This document shows positions 19,157 to 27,173 of a stretch of DNA of 46,330 bases, one piece after another. Below the pieces are notes generated by a model that had not been told where the DNA came from, did no database searches, and worked only from the letters and a program-made list of their open reading frames with translations. The stretch comes from Rhodospirillales bacterium. Its GTDB lineage: Bacteria > Pseudomonadota > Alphaproteobacteria > Rhodospirillales > UBA2165. The stretch's first letter is position 1, and each line of letters begins with the position of its first letter. The stretch spans positions 1 through 46,330 of the forward strand of contig JAOMCN010000012.1 of NCBI GenBank assembly GCA_028345065.1, read 5' to 3'. The translations under genes and the position numbers were made by a program.

Positions 19157-19801
19157 TCACTGTTTAGGTGCCGAGGTCGAACGTAGAAGCTCGTAAACAG
19201 GTTTGGGCACGGATGCACCACCTGCAATCGCCATCTCTAGCCAAATTAGAGCTTTGTTAAGATCCAATTCAACCCCGCCACCACGGGCATAAAGCATAGC
19301 CAGACTTATTTGAGCCTCCCCAAGGCCTGACCGGGCCGCTTTTTCATAAAACTCTGCAGCTTCAGACAAATTTCTTTCAACTCCAGCACCAGCCTCTAGC
19401 ATAACAGCAAAATTAAACTGGGCGAGGGGGATACCAGCCTTGGCGGCGGTACCGTACCATTTTGAGGACCGTGTCAAATCCCGTGCAATGCCTTCCCCAC
19501 TGTAATACATTTGTGCCAAGCGTATCTGGGCCTCGACATGGCCTTGCTCGGCTGCCTTCGTGTACCAATTGGCTGCCTCTTTTTGATTCGGTTCCGCTGT
19601 CAGGCCCCAATCTAGAATTTGTCCCAATTGGAATTGGGCAGTTACATTTCCAGCCTCTGCTGCTGACTGCCTCCATTTCAAGGAATCAAGATAGCTTACC
19701 GGAACAGGTACCTGAGACTTTCCCAACCCTACTTGAAACGTGGTTGTAAACGTAACCAATAGGAATATGGTAAACGCTAACCTGATTACCAACTTAGACA
19801 T
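19157..19801 (-). CDS. Sel1-like repeat protein, exported
   Basis: Has an N-terminal signal sequence (MSKLVIRLAFTIFLLVTFTTTFQVGLG) followed by about four Sel1-like/TPR-related repeats with the A..G...AQ..L...Y..G.GV..D...A..W...AA pattern, for example YTKAAEQGHVEAQIRLAQMYYSGEGIARDLTRSSKWYGTAA. Such repeats form superhelices that hold protein partners, and secreted Sel1 proteins often work in envelope assembly or signalling. The partner is unknown. The gene converges on the Atm1-like gene across a 95-nt gap. Confidence 0.88.
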   Translation of the reverse strand: MSKLVIRLAFTIFLLVTFTTTFQVGLGKSQVPVPVSYLDSLKWRQSAAEAGNVTAQFQLGQILDWGLTAEPNQKEAANWYTKAAEQGHVEAQIRLAQMYYSGEGIARDLTRSSKWYGTAAKAGIPLAQFNFAVMLEAGAGVERNLSEAAEFYEKAARSGLGEAQISLAMLYARGGGVELDLNKALIWLEMAIAGGASVPKPVYELLRSTSAPKQ

Positions 19802-20037
19802 CCGTTAAATAATAAATAATAGGCAGAATGCCGCCCCGCTAGATTTCACTGTTATCTCCTCTCCAGACTAGTTTCAGTCTCATCGACTAACAAGTCACGT
19901 TTTTAATAAGTGAAATCTGCATATGCGTCCTATTCAGAATGTCTAAGTCTAATGAATTTGCTTCCGTCTGGTAACTCAATCAGTTTCAATTTGCATAACA
20001 ACTCGTTAGAATTGTTATTAATTTTGACTAACTTTTT

Positions 20038-20364
20038 TTATTCCGAACCCCATTTTATTATCTCCTCACGGGAAGGCTCTGGATCTTTCACCCAATAATT
20101 AATCTCTTTCGGTGCTTTTAATCCTGGAATTTTTTTTGCTTTAGGTTGAACGTATTGGGTTGGGTGGGGTCCGTAGTAATTGACGATCCGCCGCTTATCC
20201 CTATGGTTTGGCTTTTTAAAACACTCAACGCCGGCGAGGCTTTGATAACAATAAATAGGTTTTTCATCATCATATGTGGTTTCCTTATAAGGATCTACCG
20301 AACCACATCCGCTTAAAATTCCCACAATTGCCCCAAGCGCCCCTATTATTTTATTGTAGGACAT
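20038..20364 (-). CDS. small predicted lipoprotein, unknown function
   Basis: A 108-residue protein with a lipoprotein signal: MSYNKIIGALGAIVGILSGCGSVD, whose LSGC fits the lipobox, so Cys20 would be lipid-modified. The mature part is short, rich in Pro, Tyr and Lys, and has two more cysteines (YCYQSLAGVECFKKP) that could form a disulfide. No family is recognised, though small lipoproteins with a 'YCYQSLAG.ECF' stretch recur in alphaproteobacteria as far as I recall. AGGA lies about 9 nt before the ATG. It is probably in the outer membrane or periplasm. Confidence 0.75.
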   Translation of the reverse strand: MSYNKIIGALGAIVGILSGCGSVDPYKETTYDDEKPIYCYQSLAGVECFKKPNHRDKRRIVNYYGPHPTQYVQPKAKKIPGLKAPKEINYWVKDPEPSREEIIKWGSE

Positions 20365-20488
20365 TGATTTGATCCTGGCTTTCTATATTTAATACTATAT
20401 TTCCGGGCTCTTTTAGGCCCATTTTAGCGAATATAAAGAGAATGCCTTGAACAGGTGAAAAAGTAATTAATATTAAAAGTTAAACGTC

Positions 20489-21490
20489 TTAGTTTTTTAC
20501 GTCAACTACGATACGCCCCTGGATCTGGCCCCTTAGTATTTTATCTGCATAACCAACAATTTCTGAGAGCGGAACGATTTTCATAACCCCAGATAATTTA
20601 TCCATTGGAAGGTCCTTTGACAGCCGTTCCCAAGCTTCTATCCGCCGCTCTTGTGGACACATTACAGAATCGATTCCAAGGAGTTTAACACCCCTTAAAA
20701 GAAAAGGAACGATGGTAGTATCAAGCTTAGGTGATGCCGCCAACCCAACCGCAGCACAACTAGCATCATATTTCATTGAGGCAAGAAGGTTAGAAAGAAT
20801 AACTCCACCCACATTGTCAATTGCGCCCAGCCATCGTTCCGAGCCCAACGGGCCCTTAATAGGCTCTTCTAATTCAGCGCGCATAATAATCGACGTAGCT
20901 CCGAGATTCGTCAGAAATGTATGGACTTCCTCTCGACCAGTGGATGCAGCCACGTTGTAACCTAAATTGGCAAGGATTGACACTGCCACACTACCAACTC
21001 CCCCACCCGCACCCGTCACGAGTATTTCACCTTCGCTACCCGACATTAGCCCATGTTCTTCAAGAGCAATGATAGCCAGCATGGCCGTATAGCCAGCCGT
21101 GCCGATACCCATAGCTTGTTTATTCGAGATGTTTTCGGGTAAATGTACTAAATAGTCCGATTTGATCCGAGTCTTTGTGGTATAACCTCCCCAACGGTTT
21201 TCGCCAACCCGCCAACCATTGAGCACGACACGATCACCTGGCTTGAAATACTCTGAGTTACTAGTCTCCACAACACCTGAAAAATCAACGCCTGGAATGT
21301 GAGGGTAATTTCGAACCAACCTACCTTTACCTGTTAAAATCATACCATCTTTATAATTAAGGGTAGAGTAGTCTATTTTGACGGTCACATCTCCGTTCGG
21401 CAAATCCACCTCTGACACTTGCGTGAGATTTGCCACAATCTTTCCTTCCTTTTCCTCTAGCAGCAAAGCTCTTATTGCGTCTTCAGGCAT
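20489..21490 (-). CDS. acuI: acrylyl-CoA reductase (NADPH), AcuI/YhdH family
   Basis: A zinc-independent MDR-superfamily reductase. AcuI reduces acryloyl-CoA to propionyl-CoA with NADPH. The catalytic fold starts with VKIDYSTLNYKDGMILTGKGRLVRNYPHIPGVDFSGVVE, typical of YhdH/AcuI, and the Rossmann motif is VTGAGGGVGSVAVSILANLGY. The C-terminal segment GRIVVDVK is also family-typical. Length is 333 residues. AGGAG precedes the ATG. The gene lies 59 nt downstream of prpE on the same strand, and this pairing strongly favours AcuI over a generic quinone reductase, because PrpE can activate acrylate or propionate to the CoA thioester. Confidence 0.9.
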   Translation of the reverse strand: MPEDAIRALLLEEKEGKIVANLTQVSEVDLPNGDVTVKIDYSTLNYKDGMILTGKGRLVRNYPHIPGVDFSGVVETSNSEYFKPGDRVVLNGWRVGENRWGGYTTKTRIKSDYLVHLPENISNKQAMGIGTAGYTAMLAIIALEEHGLMSGSEGEILVTGAGGGVGSVAVSILANLGYNVAASTGREEVHTFLTNLGATSIIMRAELEEPIKGPLGSERWLGAIDNVGGVILSNLLASMKYDASCAAVGLAASPKLDTTIVPFLLRGVKLLGIDSVMCPQERRIEAWERLSKDLPMDKLSGVMKIVPLSEIVGYADKILRGQIQGRIVVDVKN

Positions 21491-21549
21491 AAATTTCTCC
21501 TTTATTATATGAAATAAATATTTCCCAACATTATGGAAGGGAGAAAAGA

Positions 21550-23445
21550 TTAAATAGGGTAACCAATCTCCTCAAGGGCGGTAGCGACCTCTGCCAGAAT
21601 TTCAGGGTCATCAATCGTCGCCGGTATTTTGTATGCTTCGCCGTCCGCAATATTTTTCATAGTGCCACGCAGAATCTTGCCCGAACGGGTTTTAGGGAGT
21701 CGCTGGACGACAGTCGCAATTTTGAAGGAAGCAACGGGACCGATGCGATCACGAACCATGCTTACAGTTTCGTTGACGATTTCAGCGTGGCTCCGGTTTA
21801 CACCTGCGCTTAGTACAAGGAAACCGAGTGGAAGTTGACCTTTAAGCTGATCTGCAACTCCAATAACAGCGCATTCGGCCACATTTTGGTGAGCTGCCAA
21901 CACCTCTTCAATGGCACCCGTGGACAAGCGATGGCCTGCTACATTAATAATATCGTCTGTACGTGACATCACAAATACGTAACCATCCTCGTCAATAAAT
22001 CCGGCATCGGCCGTTTTATAATAACCGGGAAATTCGGAAAAATAAGCTTCGATAAAACGTTCATCTGCATTCCATAGCGTTGGGAATGTTCCAGGAGGCA
22101 ACGGTAGTTTGATGACCAAAGAACCAATCTCACCCGGATTGACTTCTTGAGCATTATTATCGACGACACGAACATCCATGCCAGGTACCGCCTTGGTGGG
22201 AGAGCCTTCTTTGATCGGTAGTTTTTCGATGCCAAGGCTGTTAGCACAGATTGGCCAACCAGTCTCTGTTTGCCACCAGTGATCAATCACAGGAACACCA
22301 AGTTTTTCTTCTGCCCATTGCAGCGTAGCCGGATCCAGGCGTTCCCCAGCGAGAAAAAGTGTTTTGAACCTGGATAGGTCGTAGCTCTTAATCAAATTAC
22401 CTTTTGGATCTTCTTTCTTTATCGCTCGGAAAGCCGTCGGTGCAGTAAAAAACACCCCTACTTTGTGTTGCGATATAACTCGCCAGAAGGCGCCGGCATC
22501 AGGGGTTCCAACTGGCTTACCCTCAAAGAGGACGGTGGTGTTGCCGTTAAATAAAGGCGCGTAAACGATGTAGGAGTGGCCAACGACCCAACCCACGTCC
22601 GAAGCCGACCAGAATACTTCACCAGGCTCAACCCCGTAGATATATTTCATCGACCATTTAAGCGCCACCGCGTGTCCACCATTATCACGAATAACCCCTT
22701 TTGGTTCGCCAGTGGTGCCTGAGGTATAGAGAATATAGAGCGGGTCGGTCGCGAATACAGGGACACAGTCATGAGGTTCTGCCACATCAACAGCTTCAGT
22801 CCAGTCAATATCCCGGTTAGGAATTAGTTCGCATTTCTCCATCGGTCGTTGAAGAATGATACATGCCCTAGGTTTGTGCGAGGCAAGTTCAATCGCGGTG
22901 TCCAATAGCGGCTTATAGGGGATTACACGGTCCACCTCGATGCCGCAGGAAGCCGAAACGATAACCCTTGGCTCGCAATCGTCAATTCTAACCGATAATT
23001 CGTTGGCAGCGAACCCTCCAAATACGACCGAGTGAACGGCACCGAGTCGGGCACATGCCAACATGGCGATAACCGCCTCGGGGACCATTGGCAAATAAAT
23101 AATAACGCGGTCGCCTTTAATAACACCGTGATTTGCGAGAGCACCGGCGAAAGCAGAAACCTCATCACGAAGTTCTCGGTAGGTAAAGGTTTTGACCGTA
23201 TCGGTGACCGGGCTATCATAGATCAAGGCCGCCTGATCGGCTCTACCAGTTTTCACATGGAGATCAACTGCGTTATAACAGGTGTTCAGTACACCGCCTT
23301 GGAACCAGCGGTAAAATGGCGGGTTTGAGGTATCTATAACCTTGTCCCAGGTTTCAATCCAAGACACTTCCTCAGCCGCTTCGCTCCAAAAACTATCAGG
23401 GTCTGCCAAAGATCTTGTAAATACTTCTTCGTAGCTGGAACTCAT
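21550..23445 (-). CDS. prpE: propionyl-CoA synthetase
   Basis: Activates propionate (and, in DMSP-degrading relatives, acrylate) to the CoA thioester with ATP. The adenylate-forming core motif is YTSGTTGEPKGVIRDNGGHAVALKW, followed by DHWWQTETGWP and FKTADAGFIDEDGYVFVMSRTDDIINVAGHRLST. The C-terminal catalytic lysine is in RLPKTRSGKILRGTMKNIADGE. The PrpE-type N-terminus (SSSYEEVFTRSLADPDSFWSEAAEEVSWIETWDKVID) separates it from acetyl-CoA synthetase. An upstream ATG-less extension to 23475 exists, but ATG 23445 has a strong GGAGG 6 nt upstream. It sits between pyrC and acuI on the same strand, probably in one transcript with acuI. Confidence 0.93.
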   Translation of the reverse strand: MSSSYEEVFTRSLADPDSFWSEAAEEVSWIETWDKVIDTSNPPFYRWFQGGVLNTCYNAVDLHVKTGRADQAALIYDSPVTDTVKTFTYRELRDEVSAFAGALANHGVIKGDRVIIYLPMVPEAVIAMLACARLGAVHSVVFGGFAANELSVRIDDCEPRVIVSASCGIEVDRVIPYKPLLDTAIELASHKPRACIILQRPMEKCELIPNRDIDWTEAVDVAEPHDCVPVFATDPLYILYTSGTTGEPKGVIRDNGGHAVALKWSMKYIYGVEPGEVFWSASDVGWVVGHSYIVYAPLFNGNTTVLFEGKPVGTPDAGAFWRVISQHKVGVFFTAPTAFRAIKKEDPKGNLIKSYDLSRFKTLFLAGERLDPATLQWAEEKLGVPVIDHWWQTETGWPICANSLGIEKLPIKEGSPTKAVPGMDVRVVDNNAQEVNPGEIGSLVIKLPLPPGTFPTLWNADERFIEAYFSEFPGYYKTADAGFIDEDGYVFVMSRTDDIINVAGHRLSTGAIEEVLAAHQNVAECAVIGVADQLKGQLPLGFLVLSAGVNRSHAEIVNETVSMVRDRIGPVASFKIATVVQRLPKTRSGKILRGTMKNIADGEAYKIPATIDDPEILAEVATALEEIGYPI

Positions 23446-23510
23446 GTTAACACCTCCCTTTGCTTTAAGCCTCACGCCCTAAGATCATACGTTTTAAGAG
23501 ACCGAAATCA

Positions 23511-24596
23511 TTATGGTTTATCTTTTAACCTCCAACCCAGAACTTTTCCTGCTAAGAAAGGCTTAATCTCTGTTCCATCAGCGACGGTCACACGCTCTGG
23601 TACCATACATTCTTCGCGTGTTAGTGTTACCGTTTCTACATTGGTTTCAAGACCGTAGTAGGCGGGGCCATATATCGAGGCAAAATTTTCAAATTTTTCA
23701 ATCACACCTTCCTCTTCAAATACTGTTGCATATAGCTCAAGAGCTGAAGGCGCCGAAAATATACCAGCGCATCCGCAATTCGTCTCCTTATCTTTGATTG
23801 TGTGAGGTGCCGAATCGGTACCGAGAAAAAACCACGGATCACCAGATGTGACTGCCTTTCGGAGAGCCATTCGATGCCGTTCCCGCTTTGCCACTGGTAG
23901 ACAATAATTGTGTGGCTGGAAGCCTCCTTGAAATAGGCTGTTCCGGTTTATAATCAGGTGATGAGCCGTGATAGTAGCAGCCACTTTACCCTTCATAGCA
24001 CTAACAAAGTCGACCGCGTCACTCGTGGTGATATGCTCTAAAACGACTTTTAGTTTTGGGTATTCATGTATCAAAGGTTTAAGAATTTCACGGATGAAGA
24101 CTGCCTCCCGGTCAAACACGTCCACCGCCGCATCAGTTACTTCACCATGGATAAGAAGTGGCATACCGATGTCTTCCATCTTATTTAATACTGTTTCTAA
24201 TTTGGCAATATCCGACACTCCGTGGGCTGAATTGGTAGTAGAATTAGCAGGATAAAGCTTTGCAGCTGCAAAAATACCTTCACTGTAACCTCTCGCAAGG
24301 TCGCTAGCCTTTGTCATGTCGGTTAGGTACGCCGTCATCAAGGGAATGAACTTTCTCGTCATATTTTCTTTAGCTAACGTCCTCAATATGAGACTTCGGT
24401 AACCTTCCGCTTCAATGGTGTTTGTCACGGGTTCAGTCAGATTGGGCATGACGATTGCTCGCGCAAATTGCCGTGCCGTAAAGGGTAGAACCGCCTCAAG
24501 CAGCAAACCCTCCCGCAGATGAACATGCCAATCATCTGGACGGCGAATAGTTAATTCTGTGATATTATTTGAAATAATAGATTGTCCTACCTTCAT
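23511..24596 (-). CDS. pyrC: dihydroorotase, class II
   Basis: Cyclises carbamoyl aspartate to dihydroorotate in pyrimidine synthesis. The dinuclear zinc site is readable: His-x-His in RRPDDWHVHLREG, the carbamylated Lys in AAKLYPANSTTNSAHGV, His in LLIHGEVTD, His in VVLEHITTSDA, and Asp in FLGTDSAPHT. The KLYPANSTTNS segment and short length (361 residues) identify the PyrC homodimeric type rather than the long PyrX/CAD type. It begins 28 nt after the stop of the deiodinase-like gene and ends 65 nt before prpE, so it is likely part of that minus-strand transcript. Confidence 0.95.
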   Translation of the reverse strand: MKVGQSIISNNITELTIRRPDDWHVHLREGLLLEAVLPFTARQFARAIVMPNLTEPVTNTIEAEGYRSLILRTLAKENMTRKFIPLMTAYLTDMTKASDLARGYSEGIFAAAKLYPANSTTNSAHGVSDIAKLETVLNKMEDIGMPLLIHGEVTDAAVDVFDREAVFIREILKPLIHEYPKLKVVLEHITTSDAVDFVSAMKGKVAATITAHHLIINRNSLFQGGFQPHNYCLPVAKRERHRMALRKAVTSGDPWFFLGTDSAPHTIKDKETNCGCAGIFSAPSALELYATVFEEEGVIEKFENFASIYGPAYYGLETNVETVTLTREECMVPERVTVADGTEIKPFLAGKVLGWRLKDKP

Positions 24597-24624
24597 CGAA
24601 GCATTTACATCAAAAAAATGAGGT

Positions 24625-25281
24625 TTAGACCTCCTCCCTTAATGCCTCATACCAACCTTCCACATCAAAATAAAAAGGCCCCAGGCCGGACTTCCAGGCT
24701 ATTTTGCCTTCAGCATCAATTACGTAGAGCCGATCTGGCTCGGACCGGTATTTTTCCTCTGCCTCATCGGTCATACTATCAAGCACAATGCGAAACGGAA
24801 AGTTGTAACGCAACATACACGTAGCGGCTATTGCAGCTCGCTCTTCTTTTGTATTTGGGCTATCCACTTCGATACCCTCTAAGGTATTTTCAGGCAGAAC
24901 CCACCCATCCAATGGATGGGCTTCTTTTATGTAAACGCAACAAAACTCTGCTTGATCTTCTAGTTCTTTAGCAATTTCGATAAGGCGCACGGCCTTTTCC
25001 CTGAAAGGTGGTCACGTGTAGGAGCCAAATACCAACCCGACGGGCTTCCCAAATAAAGAAGAAAGCTGGAATAGCTCACCAGAACGTTTACCCTCAGACG
25101 TTAAAACCTCTAAGACAAAATCGGGGGCTGGAGAACCTGTTTCCGGAGAAAACCTGTCGCGTTCCAACCGCGCGCGCCAACGGTCTTCAAATTGCGTACG
25201 GGTAAAACCAGCATCCTCCCATTCCTCATCGGTTAGGTGTTCCATAGGTTTAGGTAAAACTAATTGATCCTGTTCTGCCAA
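24625..25281 (-). CDS. iodothyronine deiodinase-like selenoprotein (in-frame TGA = Sec)
   Basis: Read as one gene, this 218-residue thioredoxin-fold protein matches the deiodinase family. The TGA at 25014-25012 falls exactly at the catalytic Sec position, GLVFGSYT-U-PPFREKA, where vertebrate deiodinases have a GSxTUPPF-type motif. Downstream, CVYIKEAHPLDGW corresponds to the conserved EAHPSDGW, and the frame stays open for 128 codons with the family C-terminus (DRLYVIDAEGKIAWKSGLGPFYFD). Annotated conventionally it would split into two fragments (25012-25296 and 24625-24990). A hairpin lies just after the TGA. I prefer TTG 25281, 8 nt after GGAGG; TTG 25296 is the alternative. Bacterial members are probably thiol/selenol redox enzymes of unknown substrate, not necessarily hormone deiodinases. 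pyrC follows 28 nt later. No sel genes lie in the window. Confidence 0.82.
24979..24999 (-). promoter_or_regulatory. candidate bacterial SECIS hairpin
   Basis: In the mRNA, 13 to 33 nt after the UGA, an inner 5-bp perfect stem (AAGGC/GCCTT) is extended by two more pairs across an A-A mismatch and closes a 5-nt loop CGTGC. The apical G lies about 22 nt after the UGA, within the range described for bacterial SECIS elements. The loop lacks the classical GGU of E. coli fdhF, but bacterial elements vary and guanine in the loop is kept. This is a hand-drawn fold. Confidence 0.5.
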
Positions 25282-25406
25282 AAGTAATGCCTCCAAAAGA
25301 ACATTATTATCCTATGCTCTCATCGATTTTTATAAATTTCACCGTAGCCTCTCACTCTAATGTAGATGATCTATTGAAAAAATATAAAATCATAAATTAG
25401 TTATTA

Positions 25407-27173
25407 TTAATTCGCAATTGATAGGCAATCAAAGACGTCTCCGTCACACGGTTGGCGATCAATATGAACGCGATACCAAAGAGCATAAAATAATAGTGTC
25501 CATGCCATTTGTCCGGCCTTACGATTGGGGTTTCCATCTAAGCTAGAAAAAAGAGACTTAACCCTGCCTGGATTTGCGACCTCTTCAATGCACGGTTGCG
25601 AAGCAACGAGCTCGCCACTTAATTTTGCTTTTTTGGAAATCCACTCCCCCACGGGAACACTAAATCCCTTTTTAGAGGTCATAGGTTTAGCCTCTGGCAA
25701 CTTTTTATTTAACCATTTTCGAAGAATATATTTGCCCATGTTATGTCTAATTTTAAGTCGATCTGGCAGACGCATCGCTATATTCGCCACCTCTAAATCA
25801 AGAAACGGGGTCCGTCCCTCTACACCATGGGCCATCAAACAGCGATCGAGCTTAATAAGCAGGTCATTAGGCAACCAACCCGCACAATCTGTGGCCTGAG
25901 CCTGTTGTAGCTTGGTCCAAGACCGGTGGGGCATATCTATAAGATCCGAGGTATTCCAAGAAATGGCGGGTTCTCTCAAAATACCGCTTCCCTCAAAAAC
26001 ACCTTTATGGCGCATCGGGCGCCCCCCCATCCACCAAGGCCGCATTAATCGGCGATAACGCCCGTAACCAGCAAAAAGTTCGTCTCCTCCTTCCCCGGTA
26101 AGCACCACCTTTATACCTCGTTCACGAGCAAGCGCTCCCAACTTGAACGTTGGAAGCACAGCATAGTCACTGGTGGGATCATCCAAGCACCCTACGATTG
26201 TGGGAAGTAAATTCCAAAATTCATCTTCATTGAAGTCAACTGCACAAAAATTAGCTCCCGCGGCTTTTGCAACGGTCTGTGCATGTGCTCGCTCATCCGT
26301 GACCTGAGTTCCGCTAAAACCAGCCGTAAAGGCCTCCACAGGGCGGTCGTTAAGCTCTCGCATACAGGCAAGTATCGCCGACGAATCAACCCCTCCTGAT
26401 AAGAATAATCCATAAGGCACATCTGATCTCTGATGGACGGATACGCTGTCCATCAGGACATCGTCCAACAGCTCTATTGCCTCTTCCTCATTCCAGTCAG
26501 CTGGTCCATCAATTGGTAGCGCAGGATGCCGCAAACGTTCTATAATTTTTCCATCGACAATACGAAGTGTTTCTCCCGGAAGAACTCTTTCAACGCCCCT
26601 AATGGCCGTTACCTTACCATGGGTAAATTGCTGCTGTAGAAGTTGATCTCGTACGGTGGTATTTAAAACCGGCCTTATGATATCGGCCTCTATCAAAGCG
26701 CCGATTTCGGAAGCAAAACTCAAGCCTTTTTCGTCTTCGCAAATATATAGCGGTTTGATACCGAAACGATCTCGGCTAAGATAAATCTCTCCACTGTCAC
26801 CTTCCACGATGGTGATTGCATACATCCCCCGCATATCCTCGGCAAATTTTTTTCCTTGACTTTGAAACAGTATTAACGGGGCCTCGCAATCTGACAGAGT
26901 GCTAAAGTTATCCGTGCCCAGTCTGTCTCGAAGTTCGACAAAATTATAAATCTCACCATTTGCAATTATCTGGTCACCAACCACATTGGCAATTGGCTGA
27001 TCTCCAGTCTTTAAATCAATGATAGAGAGACGCGTATGGCCGAGAATGACTTTGTCTTTAACAATTTGACCAGATCCATCCGGACCACGGTGAGCGATTG
27101 CTGACATCATTTTGTGTAGAATTGATATTTCTGGCGTGCCATCTTTGAGTGCAATACCTACAATCCCACACAT
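25407..27173 (-). CDS. asnB: asparagine synthase (glutamine-hydrolysing), glycan-cluster type
   Basis: An AsnB-like amidotransferase with N-terminal Cys2 nucleophile (MCGIVGIALKDG), glutaminase motifs (AHRGPDGSGQI, GHTRLSIIDL, IANGEIYNF) and a C-terminal ATP pyrophosphatase domain with [18 protein letters not shown] and LTGEGGDELFAGYGRY. It uses glutamine nitrogen to amidate a carboxylate. Here it is the last gene of a glycosyltransferase operon, its ATG overlapping the preceding stop by one base (TAATG). Such cluster-borne AsnB homologues often amidate a sugar acid or another envelope component instead of making free asparagine; which one applies here is unclear. Length is 588 residues. Confidence 0.9.
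   Translation of the reverse strand: MCGIVGIALKDGTPEISILHKMMSAIAHRGPDGSGQIVKDKVILGHTRLSIIDLKTGDQPIANVVGDQIIANGEIYNFVELRDRLGTDNFSTLSDCEAPLILFQSQGKKFAEDMRGMYAITIVEGDSGEIYLSRDRFGIKPLYICEDEKGLSFASEIGALIEADIIRPVLNTTVRDQLLQQQFTHGKVTAIRGVERVLPGETLRIVDGKIIERLRHPALPIDGPADWNEEEAIELLDDVLMDSVSVHQRSDVPYGLFLSGGVDSSAILACMRELNDRPVEAFTAGFSGTQVTDERAHAQTVAKAAGANFCAVDFNEDEFWNLLPTIVGCLDDPTSDYAVLPTFKLGALARERGIKVVLTGEGGDELFAGYGRYRRLMRPWWMGGRPMRHKGVFEGSGILREPAISWNTSDLIDMPHRSWTKLQQAQATDCAGWLPNDLLIKLDRCLMAHGVEGRTPFLDLEVANIAMRLPDRLKIRHNMGKYILRKWLNKKLPEAKPMTSKKGFSVPVGEWISKKAKLSGELVASQPCIEEVANPGRVKSLFSSLDGNPNRKAGQMAWTLLFYALWYRVHIDRQPCDGDVFDCLSIAN

Noticed and set aside
20404-20420. GGGC...GCCC stem between acuI and the lipoprotein gene as a terminator
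   Set aside because: Only four G-C pairs plus one wobble and no T run in the direction of transcription.
24993-25008. Alternative hairpin (CCTTT/AAAGG) right after the TGA as the SECIS
   Set aside because: Its loop guanines are only about 11-13 nt after the UGA, too close for a usual bacterial SECIS; the next hairpin fits better.
25012-25014. In-frame TGA as an ordinary nonsense mutation or sequencing error in a deiodinase-like pseudogene
   Set aside because: The codon falls exactly on the family's catalytic Sec column, the downstream frame is intact with conserved motifs, and a hairpin follows. Chance placement at that one codon is unlikely, though not excluded.
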